Source: Candidatus Bathycorpusculum soli (GTDB lineage Archaea; Thermoproteota; Bathyarchaeia; Bathyarchaeales; Bathycorpusculaceae). From it: a DNA stretch of 34,860 nt. Shown one piece after another: positions 23,803-33,224 of this stretch. The translations under genes were made by a program, and so were the position numbers. A model generated the notes under the pieces. That model was not told where the DNA came from and ran no database searches. It saw only the letters and a list, made by a program, of their open reading frames with translations. Each line of letters begins with the position of its first letter. The first letter of the stretch is position 1. The DNA is taken from the NCBI GenBank assembly GCA_031277345.1, contig JAITMO010000107.1:1-34860 (forward strand). The letters are read 5' to 3'.

Positions 23803-26800
23803 TTATTGGAGGGTTATGTGTATTTTTTTGTTGTCAAGTTCTGTCTCGTGCCATGTTGTGTTTTGGAGTGTGTTTGTGTTGTTGTGTAGTTGGATTTTTT
23901 TTGTGCGTATGAGGTTTACCATTTCTGTTATGTGTGGTGTTAGTAGTTGTGTGGTTTCGGGGTCGAGTTCGGCTATGTGTGCGGTTTCGAGTATGTCTGT
24001 TGGGGTAAATCCGAGTTCTTTTCGCAGAGCTTGTATGCGACGTGCTAGATCGCGCATTATGCCTTCGCCTATTAGGGTGTCGTCTCGTTGTTTGCTTATG
24101 GTTACGGTTATGTCGTTTTCTTGTATAGTTACCCATTTTTCTTTATCGTCTATTTGGGTTGTTGTGGAAGTGGCTGTTGTTGTGTATTGTATTGTTTTGA
24201 TGTTTGTGAGGTCGAGTAGTAGGGTTTCTAGTTGTTGTAGATGGTTTATTGTTTTTTGTGGGGCAGTTATTATGGCGGTGTTTAGTGGCCATCGGCGTTT
24301 GAGTTTGCCTTGTTGGCGTGCAACATATGTTATAGAGGCTGTTTTTAGTAATGTTTCGAATGCTTCTTCTATTATTGGATTTTGGTGTGTTTGATTTGGG
24401 GTTGGCCATTTTTCCAGGTTTATGGTTTCGGGTAGGTGAGGTTCGAGTTGGCGGTAGATTTTTTGGTATAGCATTTCACTTAGATGTGGGGTTATGGGGT
24501 TGAAGAGTAAGGTGATTGTTTTTAGTGTGTGATGTAGTAAGTTGTATATTGTGTGTCGGCGTTGGGTTGTTTGGGGGTCGTCTGTCCAGAGTTCTTTGCG
24601 GATCATAGGTACGTATAGGTGGCTCAGGGTTTCTATTACAAAGTCGTCTAGTTTTGCAAGTGCGGTGTTGAATTCGCATTTTTCAAGGTTTTCGGTGTAT
24701 TGTTGTATTGTTTGTTGTAGTTTGGAGAGCACCCATTTGTCTACGGGTTGTAGTAAGGTTATTGTTGTAAGGTTTGTTTTATTGTTGTTTAGGTTGTTGT
24801 GTGTTTGGGGGCTGTATTTGTCGTATTGTGCGTTTTGTAGGAAGAATCGGCTTAGGTGATAGAGAGTGGAGAGGACTTGGTAGCTTCTGCGGTTGAGTTC
24901 TTGGGGATCAAAGTTCATAGAGTCTATGGGGTTGCATTTTCGTGTCATGTAGTATCTAAAGAGGTCAGCACTATTGTTTTCAAGGAGCTGGTTTGTTTCT
25001 ATAGAATTTCCTATGCTTTTGCTCATTTTTCGGCCTTTTGCGTCTTGGGTTAGGCCTTGAAAGAGAAATACTTTGAAGGGTGTTTGAGCTTTGCCTGTGC
25101 GTATGACATGTTCTAGAAGAAGCGAGTTTGCCCATCCTCGAGTTTGGTCTATGCCCTCTGTTAGAAAATCTGCAGGTACAAATTTTTCTATTTCCTCATC
25201 GGTAAATCGAGCATAGGGAGATGCTCCGCTGTTGTGCCAAGTGTCTAAGACAAAGTCTTCACGCTTCATAACGCCGTTGCATTTGCCACATTTTAGTGTA
25301 ACGCGATCAACCCAGGGTTTATGAAGCTCAAAATCTGATGGGATGGTTTCTTGGGCGAGTTCTACTAATTCTTTTTTGCTTGCAACTAAATGCTTGTTGC
25401 CACAGGCTTTACATGTCCACATAGGTAAGGGTGTACCCCATATGCGTTCTCGGCTAATGCACCAAGATTTGCCTTCACTTAGAAAACTTGCAAACCGATT
25501 TTTTGGTTCATCATAGAAAAAGTTGACTGTTTTGAAGGCTTCTAAAACTTTATCTTTAATTTTATCAGTACGTAAAAAGTATTCTTTACGGGCAAGCCAA
25601 ATAATTTTATGACGACTACGCCAGCAATGGGGATATTCATGTTTAGTTTTTTTTAGAGCTACTACAGCATTTCGATTACGCAACTCTTCTATAACAATAG
25701 CATCAGCAGCCCGTGCAAACACACCCGCAAATACATCACCAGCGTCTTTGGTAAATTTAACGTCATCATCAAACGGCGCATATATAGGCATATCTCGACG
25801 TTTTGCAGCCCAAAAATCATCCTCCCCATTACCCGGAGAAAGATGCACAATACCTGTAGCCGTATCTACATTAACAAAATCTTCACCTATAACCTTATGC
25901 ACCAAAGGATGTAATGCTTCATTTTCAACCTGTATAGGAATTATATCCTTTAACGGATAATCATAAGCTATGCCTTCAAGACTTTTACCTATAACTGTTT
26001 GAAGAACAGCATAATTAGCAATCTCTAACTCTTCCATAAGAGACTCAACACGTTGCTTAACCATTATCCAAACTTCAGAGCCAACTTGAACTTTAACATA
26101 CTCAGCAGCAGGCTGCACAGCAAGCATAGTGTCAGTAACTACTGTAAAGGGCATAGTAGTCCAAACAAGAAAATACTCATTATCAGAACCTGAAACTTTA
26201 AATTTGAAGTAAAAAGAAGGATCCTCTACCTCTCTATAACTGCCCTCATAACCAACCTCAGCACTACTAAGACTTGTTTGGCATCCAGGACAATACGCAA
26301 CAACATAATGACCCTCCTCAAGTAACCCCTGATCCCAAGCCTGCTTAAGAATTTGCCACTCACGCTCAATATACTCATCTGTATAGGTCCAATACGCTTT
26401 CTCTTGATTAATAGCAATACCAAGCAAGCTATCCGCCGAAAGCCACAAAACATGATAACGCATAATTGCCGCCTTACACTCAGCTATAAAACGCTCCATA
26501 CCAACCCGCTCGAGCATCTCACGCTTATTACGAACCCCCAAAAGCTTTTCCACCTCCAACTCCACAGGCAACCCCTGACAATCCCAACCCGCCCAAAAAG
26601 GCATATAATAACCCTCCATAGTCTTCCACCTATACCTAATATCCTTTATAATACGCCCACGAGCATGCCCAATATGTGGAATACCATTAAGCGTAGGCGG
26701 GCCCTCAACATAACCTAAATTACCCTTAATATTAGGAGAATCACATAAAGCCTCAAGTTTTTCACGAATACAATTCTTAATCCAAAACTCACGAATCTGC

Positions 26801-26877
26801 TTTTCCAACTCAAGAGGAACATAATTAGCAGGTAAACCTTGACTACTAACATCAGATTGCTCAGGTAAAGACGTCAC
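23803..26877 (-). CDS. ileS: Isoleucyl-tRNA synthetase
   Basis: This class I synthetase charges tRNA-Ile and edits valine. The 1024-residue length fits. Features are GIPHIGHARGRI (the HIGH motif, about residues 66-74), MPFWAGWDCQGLPVELEVEK in the catalytic domain and the CP1 editing insertion with FKFKVSGSDNEYFLVWTTMP. A zinc site CKACGNKH...CGKCNG lies ahead of LDTWHNSGASPY, and GRKMSKSIGN (about residue 617) is followed by an anticodon-binding helical domain. The start is GTG 26877, with GGGAT 8 nt upstream. The gene shows the strongest compositional swing in the window: third positions go from G/T-rich at the 5' end to A/C-rich at the 3' end. Confidence 0.96.
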   Translation of the reverse strand: MTSLPEQSDVSSQGLPANYVPLELEKQIREFWIKNCIREKLEALCDSPNIKGNLGYVEGPPTLNGIPHIGHARGRIIKDIRYRWKTMEGYYMPFWAGWDCQGLPVELEVEKLLGVRNKREMLERVGMERFIAECKAAIMRYHVLWLSADSLLGIAINQEKAYWTYTDEYIEREWQILKQAWDQGLLEEGHYVVAYCPGCQTSLSSAEVGYEGSYREVEDPSFYFKFKVSGSDNEYFLVWTTMPFTVVTDTMLAVQPAAEYVKVQVGSEVWIMVKQRVESLMEELEIANYAVLQTVIGKSLEGIAYDYPLKDIIPIQVENEALHPLVHKVIGEDFVNVDTATGIVHLSPGNGEDDFWAAKRRDMPIYAPFDDDVKFTKDAGDVFAGVFARAADAIVIEELRNRNAVVALKKTKHEYPHCWRSRHKIIWLARKEYFLRTDKIKDKVLEAFKTVNFFYDEPKNRFASFLSEGKSWCISRERIWGTPLPMWTCKACGNKHLVASKKELVELAQETIPSDFELHKPWVDRVTLKCGKCNGVMKREDFVLDTWHNSGASPYARFTDEEIEKFVPADFLTEGIDQTRGWANSLLLEHVIRTGKAQTPFKVFLFQGLTQDAKGRKMSKSIGNSIETNQLLENNSADLFRYYMTRKCNPIDSMNFDPQELNRRSYQVLSTLYHLSRFFLQNAQYDKYSPQTHNNLNNNKTNLTTITLLQPVDKWVLSKLQQTIQQYTENLEKCEFNTALAKLDDFVIETLSHLYVPMIRKELWTDDPQTTQRRHTIYNLLHHTLKTITLLFNPITPHLSEMLYQKIYRQLEPHLPETINLEKWPTPNQTHQNPIIEEAFETLLKTASITYVARQQGKLKRRWPLNTAIITAPQKTINHLQQLETLLLDLTNIKTIQYTTTATSTTTQIDDKEKWVTIQENDITVTISKQRDDTLIGEGIMRDLARRIQALRKELGFTPTDILETAHIAELDPETTQLLTPHITEMVNLIRTKKIQLHNNTNTLQNTTWHETELDNKKIHITLQ

Positions 26878-26920
26878 TTTAATATCCCGTACCGCAAATT
26901 ATACAAAAGACCCTTATTAA

Positions 26921-26928
26921 GTATAAAC
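26921..26928 (-). promoter_or_regulatory. TATA-box-like element upstream of ileS
   Basis: Minus-strand GTTTATAC lies about 45 nt before the ileS GTG and suits a start near 26900. uvrB begins at 27020 on the opposite strand, so this 142-nt interval carries divergent promoters. Confidence 0.45.
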
Positions 26929-27019
26929 CATCAAAAAACATAGAAACATAGATTCCACAAAAAAATAGAACAACATTTTAAACACTACACACCAACTTTA
27001 TACTGTTTAGGCGTAAATC

Positions 27020-28963
27020 ATGCAATTTGAACTAGTTTCACCATTCAAAACCTCACCCGGACAAGAAGAGGCAATAAATAAACTATTAGAGAACTATCAG
27101 AAAAAAGAAAAACAGACACTTTTAGGCATCACCGGGAGCGGTAAAACTTTTGTTATGGCAAATGTTATTAGTCGCCTCCAAAAACCTACACTTATTATTG
27201 CTCATAATAAAATTTTAGCAGCTCAACTCTATGCTGAACTAAAAGAGTTTTTTCCAAATAACCGCGTAGAGTATTTTATTAGTTTTTACGATTATTACCA
27301 ACCCGAGTCCTATTTACCCGCACAGGACATGTATATTGAGAAAGATTCTACAGTTAATGACCAAATTGAAAAAATGCGTATGCACGCCGTATCTAGCCTA
27401 GTTAGTCGAAATGACACTATTATTGTTGCAAGTATTAGCTGTATTTACAGCTTGGGCAACCCAGAAGATTTTAAGAGCTTAGCTGTTGATCTACAGATTG
27501 GCAAAGAATTAAGTCGCCAAGAATTGCTTAACAGCCTTGTAGATATGCAGTATGAACGCGATGATACTTTTTTGGAAGCAGGACGCTTTCGCGTTCGAGG
27601 CGACGTAGTAGACATTGTACCCGCCTACGAAAAAGACATCACCCGCATCGAATTTGAAAACAATAAAATAAAAAAAATCAAAGAAGTAAACACTTTAACA
27701 GGCGATATTAAAGTTTCAATCGACCGTGTCACCATATATCCTGCACGACAATACGTAGTGCCACAAGAAAAACATGAAAGAGCATTAACACAAATTCGCC
27801 AAGAACTACAAGAACGCCTCCAAACCCTACCCCCATTAGAAGCCCAACGCCTAAAACAACGCGTCAACTATGACATAGAAATGATAAACGAACTAGGATT
27901 TTGCAACGGCATAGAAAACTACAGCCGACACTTCGACGGGCGAAAAAAAGACGAACCTCCATTCACCCTAATGGACTACTTTCCAAAAGACTATCTACTA
28001 ATTATTGACGAAAGCCACCAAACCATTCCTCAAGCTCACGCCATGTACAACGGCGACTACTCACGCAAAAAAAACCTTGTCGATTTTGGCTTTCGCCTTC
28101 CAAGTGCCCTAGACAATCGCCCACTCAAATTTGAAGAATTCGAACAAAAAATGAAAAGAACACTATTTGTCTCTGCAACCCCCGCAGAATACGAACTACA
28201 AAAAAGTGGCCCACCCGTAGAACTCATCACAAGACCCACAGGACTTTTAGACCCAGAAATCGAAATACAGCCCATCCAAAACCAAATGCAACACTTAATG
28301 CAAGAAGCAAAAAAAACCATCACCCAAGGCAACCGTGTCCTAATAACAACTCTAACAAAACGCATGGCCGAAGACCTAGCTGACTACCTCGTCAAAGAAG
28401 GCTTCAAAGTACGATACATGCACAGCGAAATAGACAGCCTTGACCGCATAGAACTCGTACGACAACTCCGTATAGGCGACTACGACATACTAGTAGGCAT
28501 AAACCTACTCCGAGAAGGCCTAGACATACCTGAAGTTGCAACAATATTTATACTAGACGCAGACAAAGAAGGCTTCCTACGCGACGAACGCAGTCTAATA
28601 CAAACAATCGGCAGAGCCGCCAGAAACCAAAACGGCAAAGTCATACTCTACGCAGACAACCTAACCAAAAGCATAAAACGCGCCACAGAAATCACCGCCT
28701 ACCGACGCAAATTCCAACAACGCTACAACCAAACCCACAACATAACACCCCAAACAATCACCAAAAAAATCACAGAAAAAGAAAGCACAATAAAAGGCAG
28801 CAAACACCTAACAAAAACCGACATACAACGCCAAATCATCGAATTAGACGCAAAAATGAGAGAAGCCGCTCAAAAACTAGACTTCGAAAAAGCCATAGAA
28901 CTCCGCGATACCATAAACACCCTAACCAAAGACTTAACCGAAAAACAAAGACAAGAAAAATAA
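27020..28963 (+). CDS. uvrB: Excinuclease ABC subunit UvrB
   Basis: UvrB is the damage-verifying helicase-like subunit of nucleotide excision repair. The 647-residue protein has Walker A GITGSGKT (residues 36-43), the beta-hairpin region near YFISFYDYYQPESYLP, Walker B LIIDESHQTIPQ, SATPAEYE, LVGINLLREGLDIPEV and the arginine-finger motif QTIGRAARNQ. A C-terminal UVR motif (DAKMREAAQKLDFEKAIELR, about residues 615-634) can contact UvrC. It starts at ATG 27020. In archaea UvrABC is patchy and usually considered acquired from bacteria (established view). Third positions become A/C-rich in the second half. Confidence 0.97.
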   Translation: MQFELVSPFKTSPGQEEAINKLLENYQKKEKQTLLGITGSGKTFVMANVISRLQKPTLIIAHNKILAAQLYAELKEFFPNNRVEYFISFYDYYQPESYLPAQDMYIEKDSTVNDQIEKMRMHAVSSLVSRNDTIIVASISCIYSLGNPEDFKSLAVDLQIGKELSRQELLNSLVDMQYERDDTFLEAGRFRVRGDVVDIVPAYEKDITRIEFENNKIKKIKEVNTLTGDIKVSIDRVTIYPARQYVVPQEKHERALTQIRQELQERLQTLPPLEAQRLKQRVNYDIEMINELGFCNGIENYSRHFDGRKKDEPPFTLMDYFPKDYLLIIDESHQTIPQAHAMYNGDYSRKKNLVDFGFRLPSALDNRPLKFEEFEQKMKRTLFVSATPAEYELQKSGPPVELITRPTGLLDPEIEIQPIQNQMQHLMQEAKKTITQGNRVLITTLTKRMAEDLADYLVKEGFKVRYMHSEIDSLDRIELVRQLRIGDYDILVGINLLREGLDIPEVATIFILDADKEGFLRDERSLIQTIGRAARNQNGKVILYADNLTKSIKRATEITAYRRKFQQRYNQTHNITPQTITKKITEKESTIKGSKHLTKTDIQRQIIELDAKMREAAQKLDFEKAIELRDTINTLTKDLTEKQRQEK

Positions 28964-29177
28964 AACACATAAACACACCAACAAGCCCCATTTATAGCCA
29001 CGTTTTTTTAGCACACCTAATACAACTTACACACATTCTCTAAAACAGCTTTTTATACATTTTTTGTTCCCACACCTGTAAGTCCACTTACTTTGGATGT
29101 GAACATGATGTTTTGTATGGAATTTTTGTAGGAAGTGTTAAAAACTTGGACAGTAAAGGTATTTAGGAGCAAATATT

Positions 29178-29915
29178 GTGATACGGCATTTTGGTATTTC
29201 AGCAACTGGGTTGAAGTTGATTGCCATTATTGCTATGGTTATTGATCATGTTGCTTGGCAAGTTTCATTGTCTTCGACGCTTTTTCTTTTGCTTCATGGT
29301 ATTGGCCGTTTAACAATGCCAATTATGTGTTTTTTCATTGCTGAAGGATTCTATCATACACAAAACCGGAAGAATTACGCACTACGCTTAATGCTATTTG
29401 CTGTTATTTCACAAATGCCGTTTAATTACTTTATGACTGGAAACCCGTTTAGTATGGGAATAGGCATTGGATCTTTGAATGTTTTGTTCTGTTTGCTACT
29501 TGGTTTATGTGCGTTGTGGGTTATCAAAAGTAAATGTAAAACTGTGATAAAAATCGCGCTTGTTGCGTTATGCTTGTTGGGCGCTGTTTTTTGTGACTGG
29601 ATGATATTTGGTGTTCTTTGGATATTGGTGTTTGGTTTAAATCGTGGTTTGTTTAAGCGTCAAGTGTTGTGTTTCTGTGCGGTTGCTACTGGGGTTTTTG
29701 CATATTTTGCTGCAAATGCCCTAATGGGCAACCCATGGATTTACGCTTTTATACAAATTGGAGTATTTTTGGCATTACCATTTTTATCGACATATAATGG
29801 CAAAAAAAATAGCGGTCCAACATCAAATTGGTTATCAAGTAAATGGGCGTTTTATATTTTTTATCCACTTCATCTGTTAATAATTGCGTTTTTATTTTAT
29901 GGAACGACACTATAA
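29178..29915 (+). CDS. TraX-family membrane protein
   Basis: The 245-residue, strongly hydrophobic protein (about seven to eight membrane segments) begins with the TraX pattern SATGLKLIAIIAMVIDHVAW, where the I-D-H part is the family landmark, then GRLTMPIMCFFIAEGFYHTQ. F-plasmid TraX acetylates the pilin N-terminus; the wider family is related to acyltransferase-3 proteins, and chromosomal members have unknown targets. GGAG lies 8 nt before the GTG start. It sits between uvrB and uvrA on the same strand, with intergenic gaps of about 200 bp on both sides, so co-transcription is doubtful. Third positions are G/T-rich through much of the gene. Confidence 0.85.
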   Translation: MIRHFGISATGLKLIAIIAMVIDHVAWQVSLSSTLFLLLHGIGRLTMPIMCFFIAEGFYHTQNRKNYALRLMLFAVISQMPFNYFMTGNPFSMGIGIGSLNVLFCLLLGLCALWVIKSKCKTVIKIALVALCLLGAVFCDWMIFGVLWILVFGLNRGLFKRQVLCFCAVATGVFAYFAANALMGNPWIYAFIQIGVFLALPFLSTYNGKKNSGPTSNWLSSKWAFYIFYPLHLLIIAFLFYGTTL

Positions 29916-30164
29916 GGATAAGCCTGTTTGATATTTACTTCCAAAAAAAGCTCATAAAGCAAGTTTCCAGTGGGGTGTAGTGAAAAAACGTCATGACCGA
30001 GTTTTTTTCATAGAGAAGAAAATGAACTGATTATTTTACCTGAAATGTTAAAGTAAAAAAGTATCAATTGTTTGTTAGATGTTACTAGTTAAATCAACAT
30101 TTTTAGTGCAATAAGGTTGAAATGTTAGGGAGTTGACTTTTGTTTAAAATTTAGGTTTTGTAGT

Positions 30165-33035
30165 ATGCGGGATGTTATTTCTGTTAAGGGCGCAAGAGAG
30201 CATAATTTGAAGAATATTGATGTCGAGTTACCTAGAAATAAGTTGATAGTGGTTACTGGGTTGTCGGGTTCGGGTAAGTCTACTTTGGCGTTTGATACTA
30301 TTTATGCTGAGGGGCAACGTCGTTATGTTGAGAGTTTGAGCGCGTATGCGCGGCAGTTTTTAGGTTTGATGGATAAACCTGATGTGGATTCTATTGATGG
30401 TTTATCTCCGGCTATTAGTATTGAGCAGAAGAGCACTAGTAAAAACCCTCGCAGTACAGTTGGTACTGTTACGGAGATTTATGATTATTTGCGTTTGCTT
30501 TTTGCGCGTATTGGTGTGCATCATTGTCCTAAGTGTGGTAGTAGTATTCATCCGCAAAGTCCAGAGAACATTACGAGTTTAATTATGCAAGAAAAGGGCA
30601 AAACGCTTTTGTTTCTTGCGCCTATTATTAGAGGTATGAAGGGAACCCATGAGCAGGTTTTTGAGGATCTTAAAAAGGATGGGTATACAAAGCTTCGTGT
30701 GGATCAAAAAATTTACGAAACTGAAACGGTGAAAGATGAGGTTAGGTTAGTTAGGTATGAGAAGCATTGGATAGAAGTTGTTGTAGATACTGTTGCTATT
30801 TGTGAGGAAGAGCGTTCTAGAATTGCAGAGGCTGTTGAAGGAGCGTTAAAAATTGGTAAGGGAACTATGATAATAATTGATGCAAATGATGTATCAGCAG
30901 GTAAGAAAAAGGAGCTTGAGAGTTTTGAGGGTGCGATAATGTATAGTACTTTTGGTGCGTGTCCTAATCATCCAGAAATAATGTTTGAGAGTTTAGAACC
31001 ACGTATGTTTAGTTTTAACTCTCCATGGGGGGCTTGTCCATCTTGTCATGGTCTTGGAGAGATTACGGAGGTAACGTCAGATAAGATTATTCCAGATATG
31101 AGTCTTTCAATTATGGATGGTGCCTTAGCGGTTTATGGAAAAATGGATTTATCTTGGCGCGCTCAACAGCTATCAGCTGTAGGTAAAAAACATGGTTTTG
31201 ATATTTTTACACCTATTAAAGATTTTACAGAAAAACAGTTACATTTGCTGCTTTATGGTGATCGTGAACCGATAAAGGGTAAATGGTCAAATGGTGTTAA
31301 CATGTCTATGCATGAGGGTTGGGAAGGCGTTATTCCGCAGACCATGCGCCTTTATAGACAAACGGAGAGTAACTGGCGTAAAGAAGATATAGAAAAATTC
31401 ATGACAGCAAAACCCTGTAACAGCTGTCAGGGCAAACGTTTACAGCCTATGGTGTTAGCAGTTCAAATTCAAGATAAAAACATAATTGATGTAACGGATT
31501 TATCTATAGAAAAAGCAGGAGAATTCTTTCAAGCTTTACCTAAAAAACTTAATGAAAAAGAAACAATCATAGCCAAACAAGTGTTAAAAGAAATCAACTC
31601 ACGTTTAGGCTTTCTAATAAACGTCGGCTTAGGCTACCTAACATTGTCACGTGCTGCAAAAACTTTGTCAGGAGGAGAAGCACAAAGAATACGCCTAGCC
31701 ACACAAATAGGCAGTAACCTCATGGGTGTCCTCTACATTTTAGATGAACCCAGCATAGGCTTGCATCAGAGAGATAACACTAAACTAATAAACACTCTAC
31801 ACAGACTACGAGACTTAGGTAACACACTTATAGTGGTAGAACATGATGAAGAAACCATGCGTAACGCTGATCACCTAATCGATATGGGACCAGGCGCAGG
31901 AGTACATGGAGGCTTCATTGTAGCTGAAGGCTCACCACAAAAAGTCATACAAAATAACCGCAGCTTAACAGGCAAATACCTCGCTGGAAAACTAAAAATA
32001 GACATCCCACAAAACCGTCGAAAACCCACAGACTACATAAATATACAAGGAGCATCAGAAAACAACTTAAAAAATCTTGACACACAGCTTCCCCTAAACG
32101 TTTTATGTGGCATAACAGGCGTATCAGGCTCAGGTAAAAGCACTCTAATGAACCTAACCGTCATACCACAACTCCGCAAAAATTTTGGAGAACAAGTAGA
32201 CAAAATAGGCAAACATAAAAAAATACAAATTCCCAAAACCATACGCAACGTTATAGTCATAGACCAAGACCCCATAGGACGCACTCCAAGAAGTAACCCC
32301 GCCACATACACTAAGCTCTTCGACGAAATCCGTAAAATCTTTGCCACAACAAGAGAAGCTAAAACACGTGGATACAAAGAAGGCCGATTTAGCTTTAACG
32401 TCAAAGGTGGCAGATGTGAAAATTGTCAAGGCGACGGCGTAATACGCATAGAAATGAACTTTCTGCCAGACGTCTACGTTCAATGCAGTGAATGTAAAGG
32501 CAAACGCTATAACAAAGAAACCCTAACAGTGCAATACAAAAATAAAAACATAGCCGAAATTCTAGACATGACCGTAGAAGAAGCCCTAAAATTTTTCGAA
32601 AACACGCCCCAAATAGCCCGCAAACTACAAACCCTCGACGACGTAGGTTTAGGATACATAAAACTAGGACAAAGCTCAACTACCCTCTCAGGCGGAGAAA
32701 GTCAACGCATCAAAATCACACGCGAGCTCAGCAAAAACAAGCAAGGACACATAGTCTACATGCTAGACGAACCCACCACAGGACTACACTTCGACGACAC
32801 AAAACGCCTAATCAAAGTCCTAAACCGACTAGTAGACAAAGGCAACACCGTATACATAATCGAACACAACCTTGACGTCATCAAAAGCTGCGACTACCTC
32901 ATAGACATAGGCCCCGAAGGCGGCTTAGCAGGCGGAAAAATAATCGCAGAAGGCACACCTGAAGAAATAGCACAAAACAAAACATCCTACACAGGCACAT
33001 TCCTAAAAAAAATACTAACCCCCCAGAACACATAA
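30165..33035 (+). CDS. uvrA: Excinuclease ABC subunit UvrA
   Basis: UvrA is the dimeric ABC ATPase that first recognises damaged DNA. The 956-residue protein has Walker A GLSGSGKST (residues 32-40) and GVSGSGKST (about 652), signatures LSGGEAQRIR (about 502) and LSGGESQRIK (about 841), and Walker B LYILDEPSIGLH and VYMLDEPTTGLH. Zinc-binding CPKC and CENC...CSEC modules flank the insertion and DNA-binding regions. It has the usual length. Third positions run from almost all G/T in the first 65 codons to almost all A/C near the end, with the crossover around 31,500. Start ATG 30165 gives the normal N-terminus; a strong ribosome-binding site is not evident. Confidence 0.98.
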   Translation: MRDVISVKGAREHNLKNIDVELPRNKLIVVTGLSGSGKSTLAFDTIYAEGQRRYVESLSAYARQFLGLMDKPDVDSIDGLSPAISIEQKSTSKNPRSTVGTVTEIYDYLRLLFARIGVHHCPKCGSSIHPQSPENITSLIMQEKGKTLLFLAPIIRGMKGTHEQVFEDLKKDGYTKLRVDQKIYETETVKDEVRLVRYEKHWIEVVVDTVAICEEERSRIAEAVEGALKIGKGTMIIIDANDVSAGKKKELESFEGAIMYSTFGACPNHPEIMFESLEPRMFSFNSPWGACPSCHGLGEITEVTSDKIIPDMSLSIMDGALAVYGKMDLSWRAQQLSAVGKKHGFDIFTPIKDFTEKQLHLLLYGDREPIKGKWSNGVNMSMHEGWEGVIPQTMRLYRQTESNWRKEDIEKFMTAKPCNSCQGKRLQPMVLAVQIQDKNIIDVTDLSIEKAGEFFQALPKKLNEKETIIAKQVLKEINSRLGFLINVGLGYLTLSRAAKTLSGGEAQRIRLATQIGSNLMGVLYILDEPSIGLHQRDNTKLINTLHRLRDLGNTLIVVEHDEETMRNADHLIDMGPGAGVHGGFIVAEGSPQKVIQNNRSLTGKYLAGKLKIDIPQNRRKPTDYINIQGASENNLKNLDTQLPLNVLCGITGVSGSGKSTLMNLTVIPQLRKNFGEQVDKIGKHKKIQIPKTIRNVIVIDQDPIGRTPRSNPATYTKLFDEIRKIFATTREAKTRGYKEGRFSFNVKGGRCENCQGDGVIRIEMNFLPDVYVQCSECKGKRYNKETLTVQYKNKNIAEILDMTVEEALKFFENTPQIARKLQTLDDVGLGYIKLGQSSTTLSGGESQRIKITRELSKNKQGHIVYMLDEPTTGLHFDDTKRLIKVLNRLVDKGNTVYIIEHNLDVIKSCDYLIDIGPEGGLAGGKIIAEGTPEEIAQNKTSYTGTFLKKILTPQNT

Positions 33036-33224
33036 AAAATAGACTTCTTTCTTTGTTTAAACAACCCCTTAACTAATAGCTAAAAATGATTGTTAATACA
33101 TTGACCAAGCGTTTATAGATGAAATAGCAACATCAGAAATGTAGCTCGCTTGTTTATTGTGAATTAACCTTTTTAGAGAAAAATACTTATGCGCACAAAT
33201 TAAAACAATTATTAGGCATAGTCT

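Noticed and set aside
23789-24394. 201-codon plus-strand frame opposite ileS
   Set aside because: Cysteine/serine/valine-rich translation caused by the GT-rich strand; it lies inside the ileS coding region.
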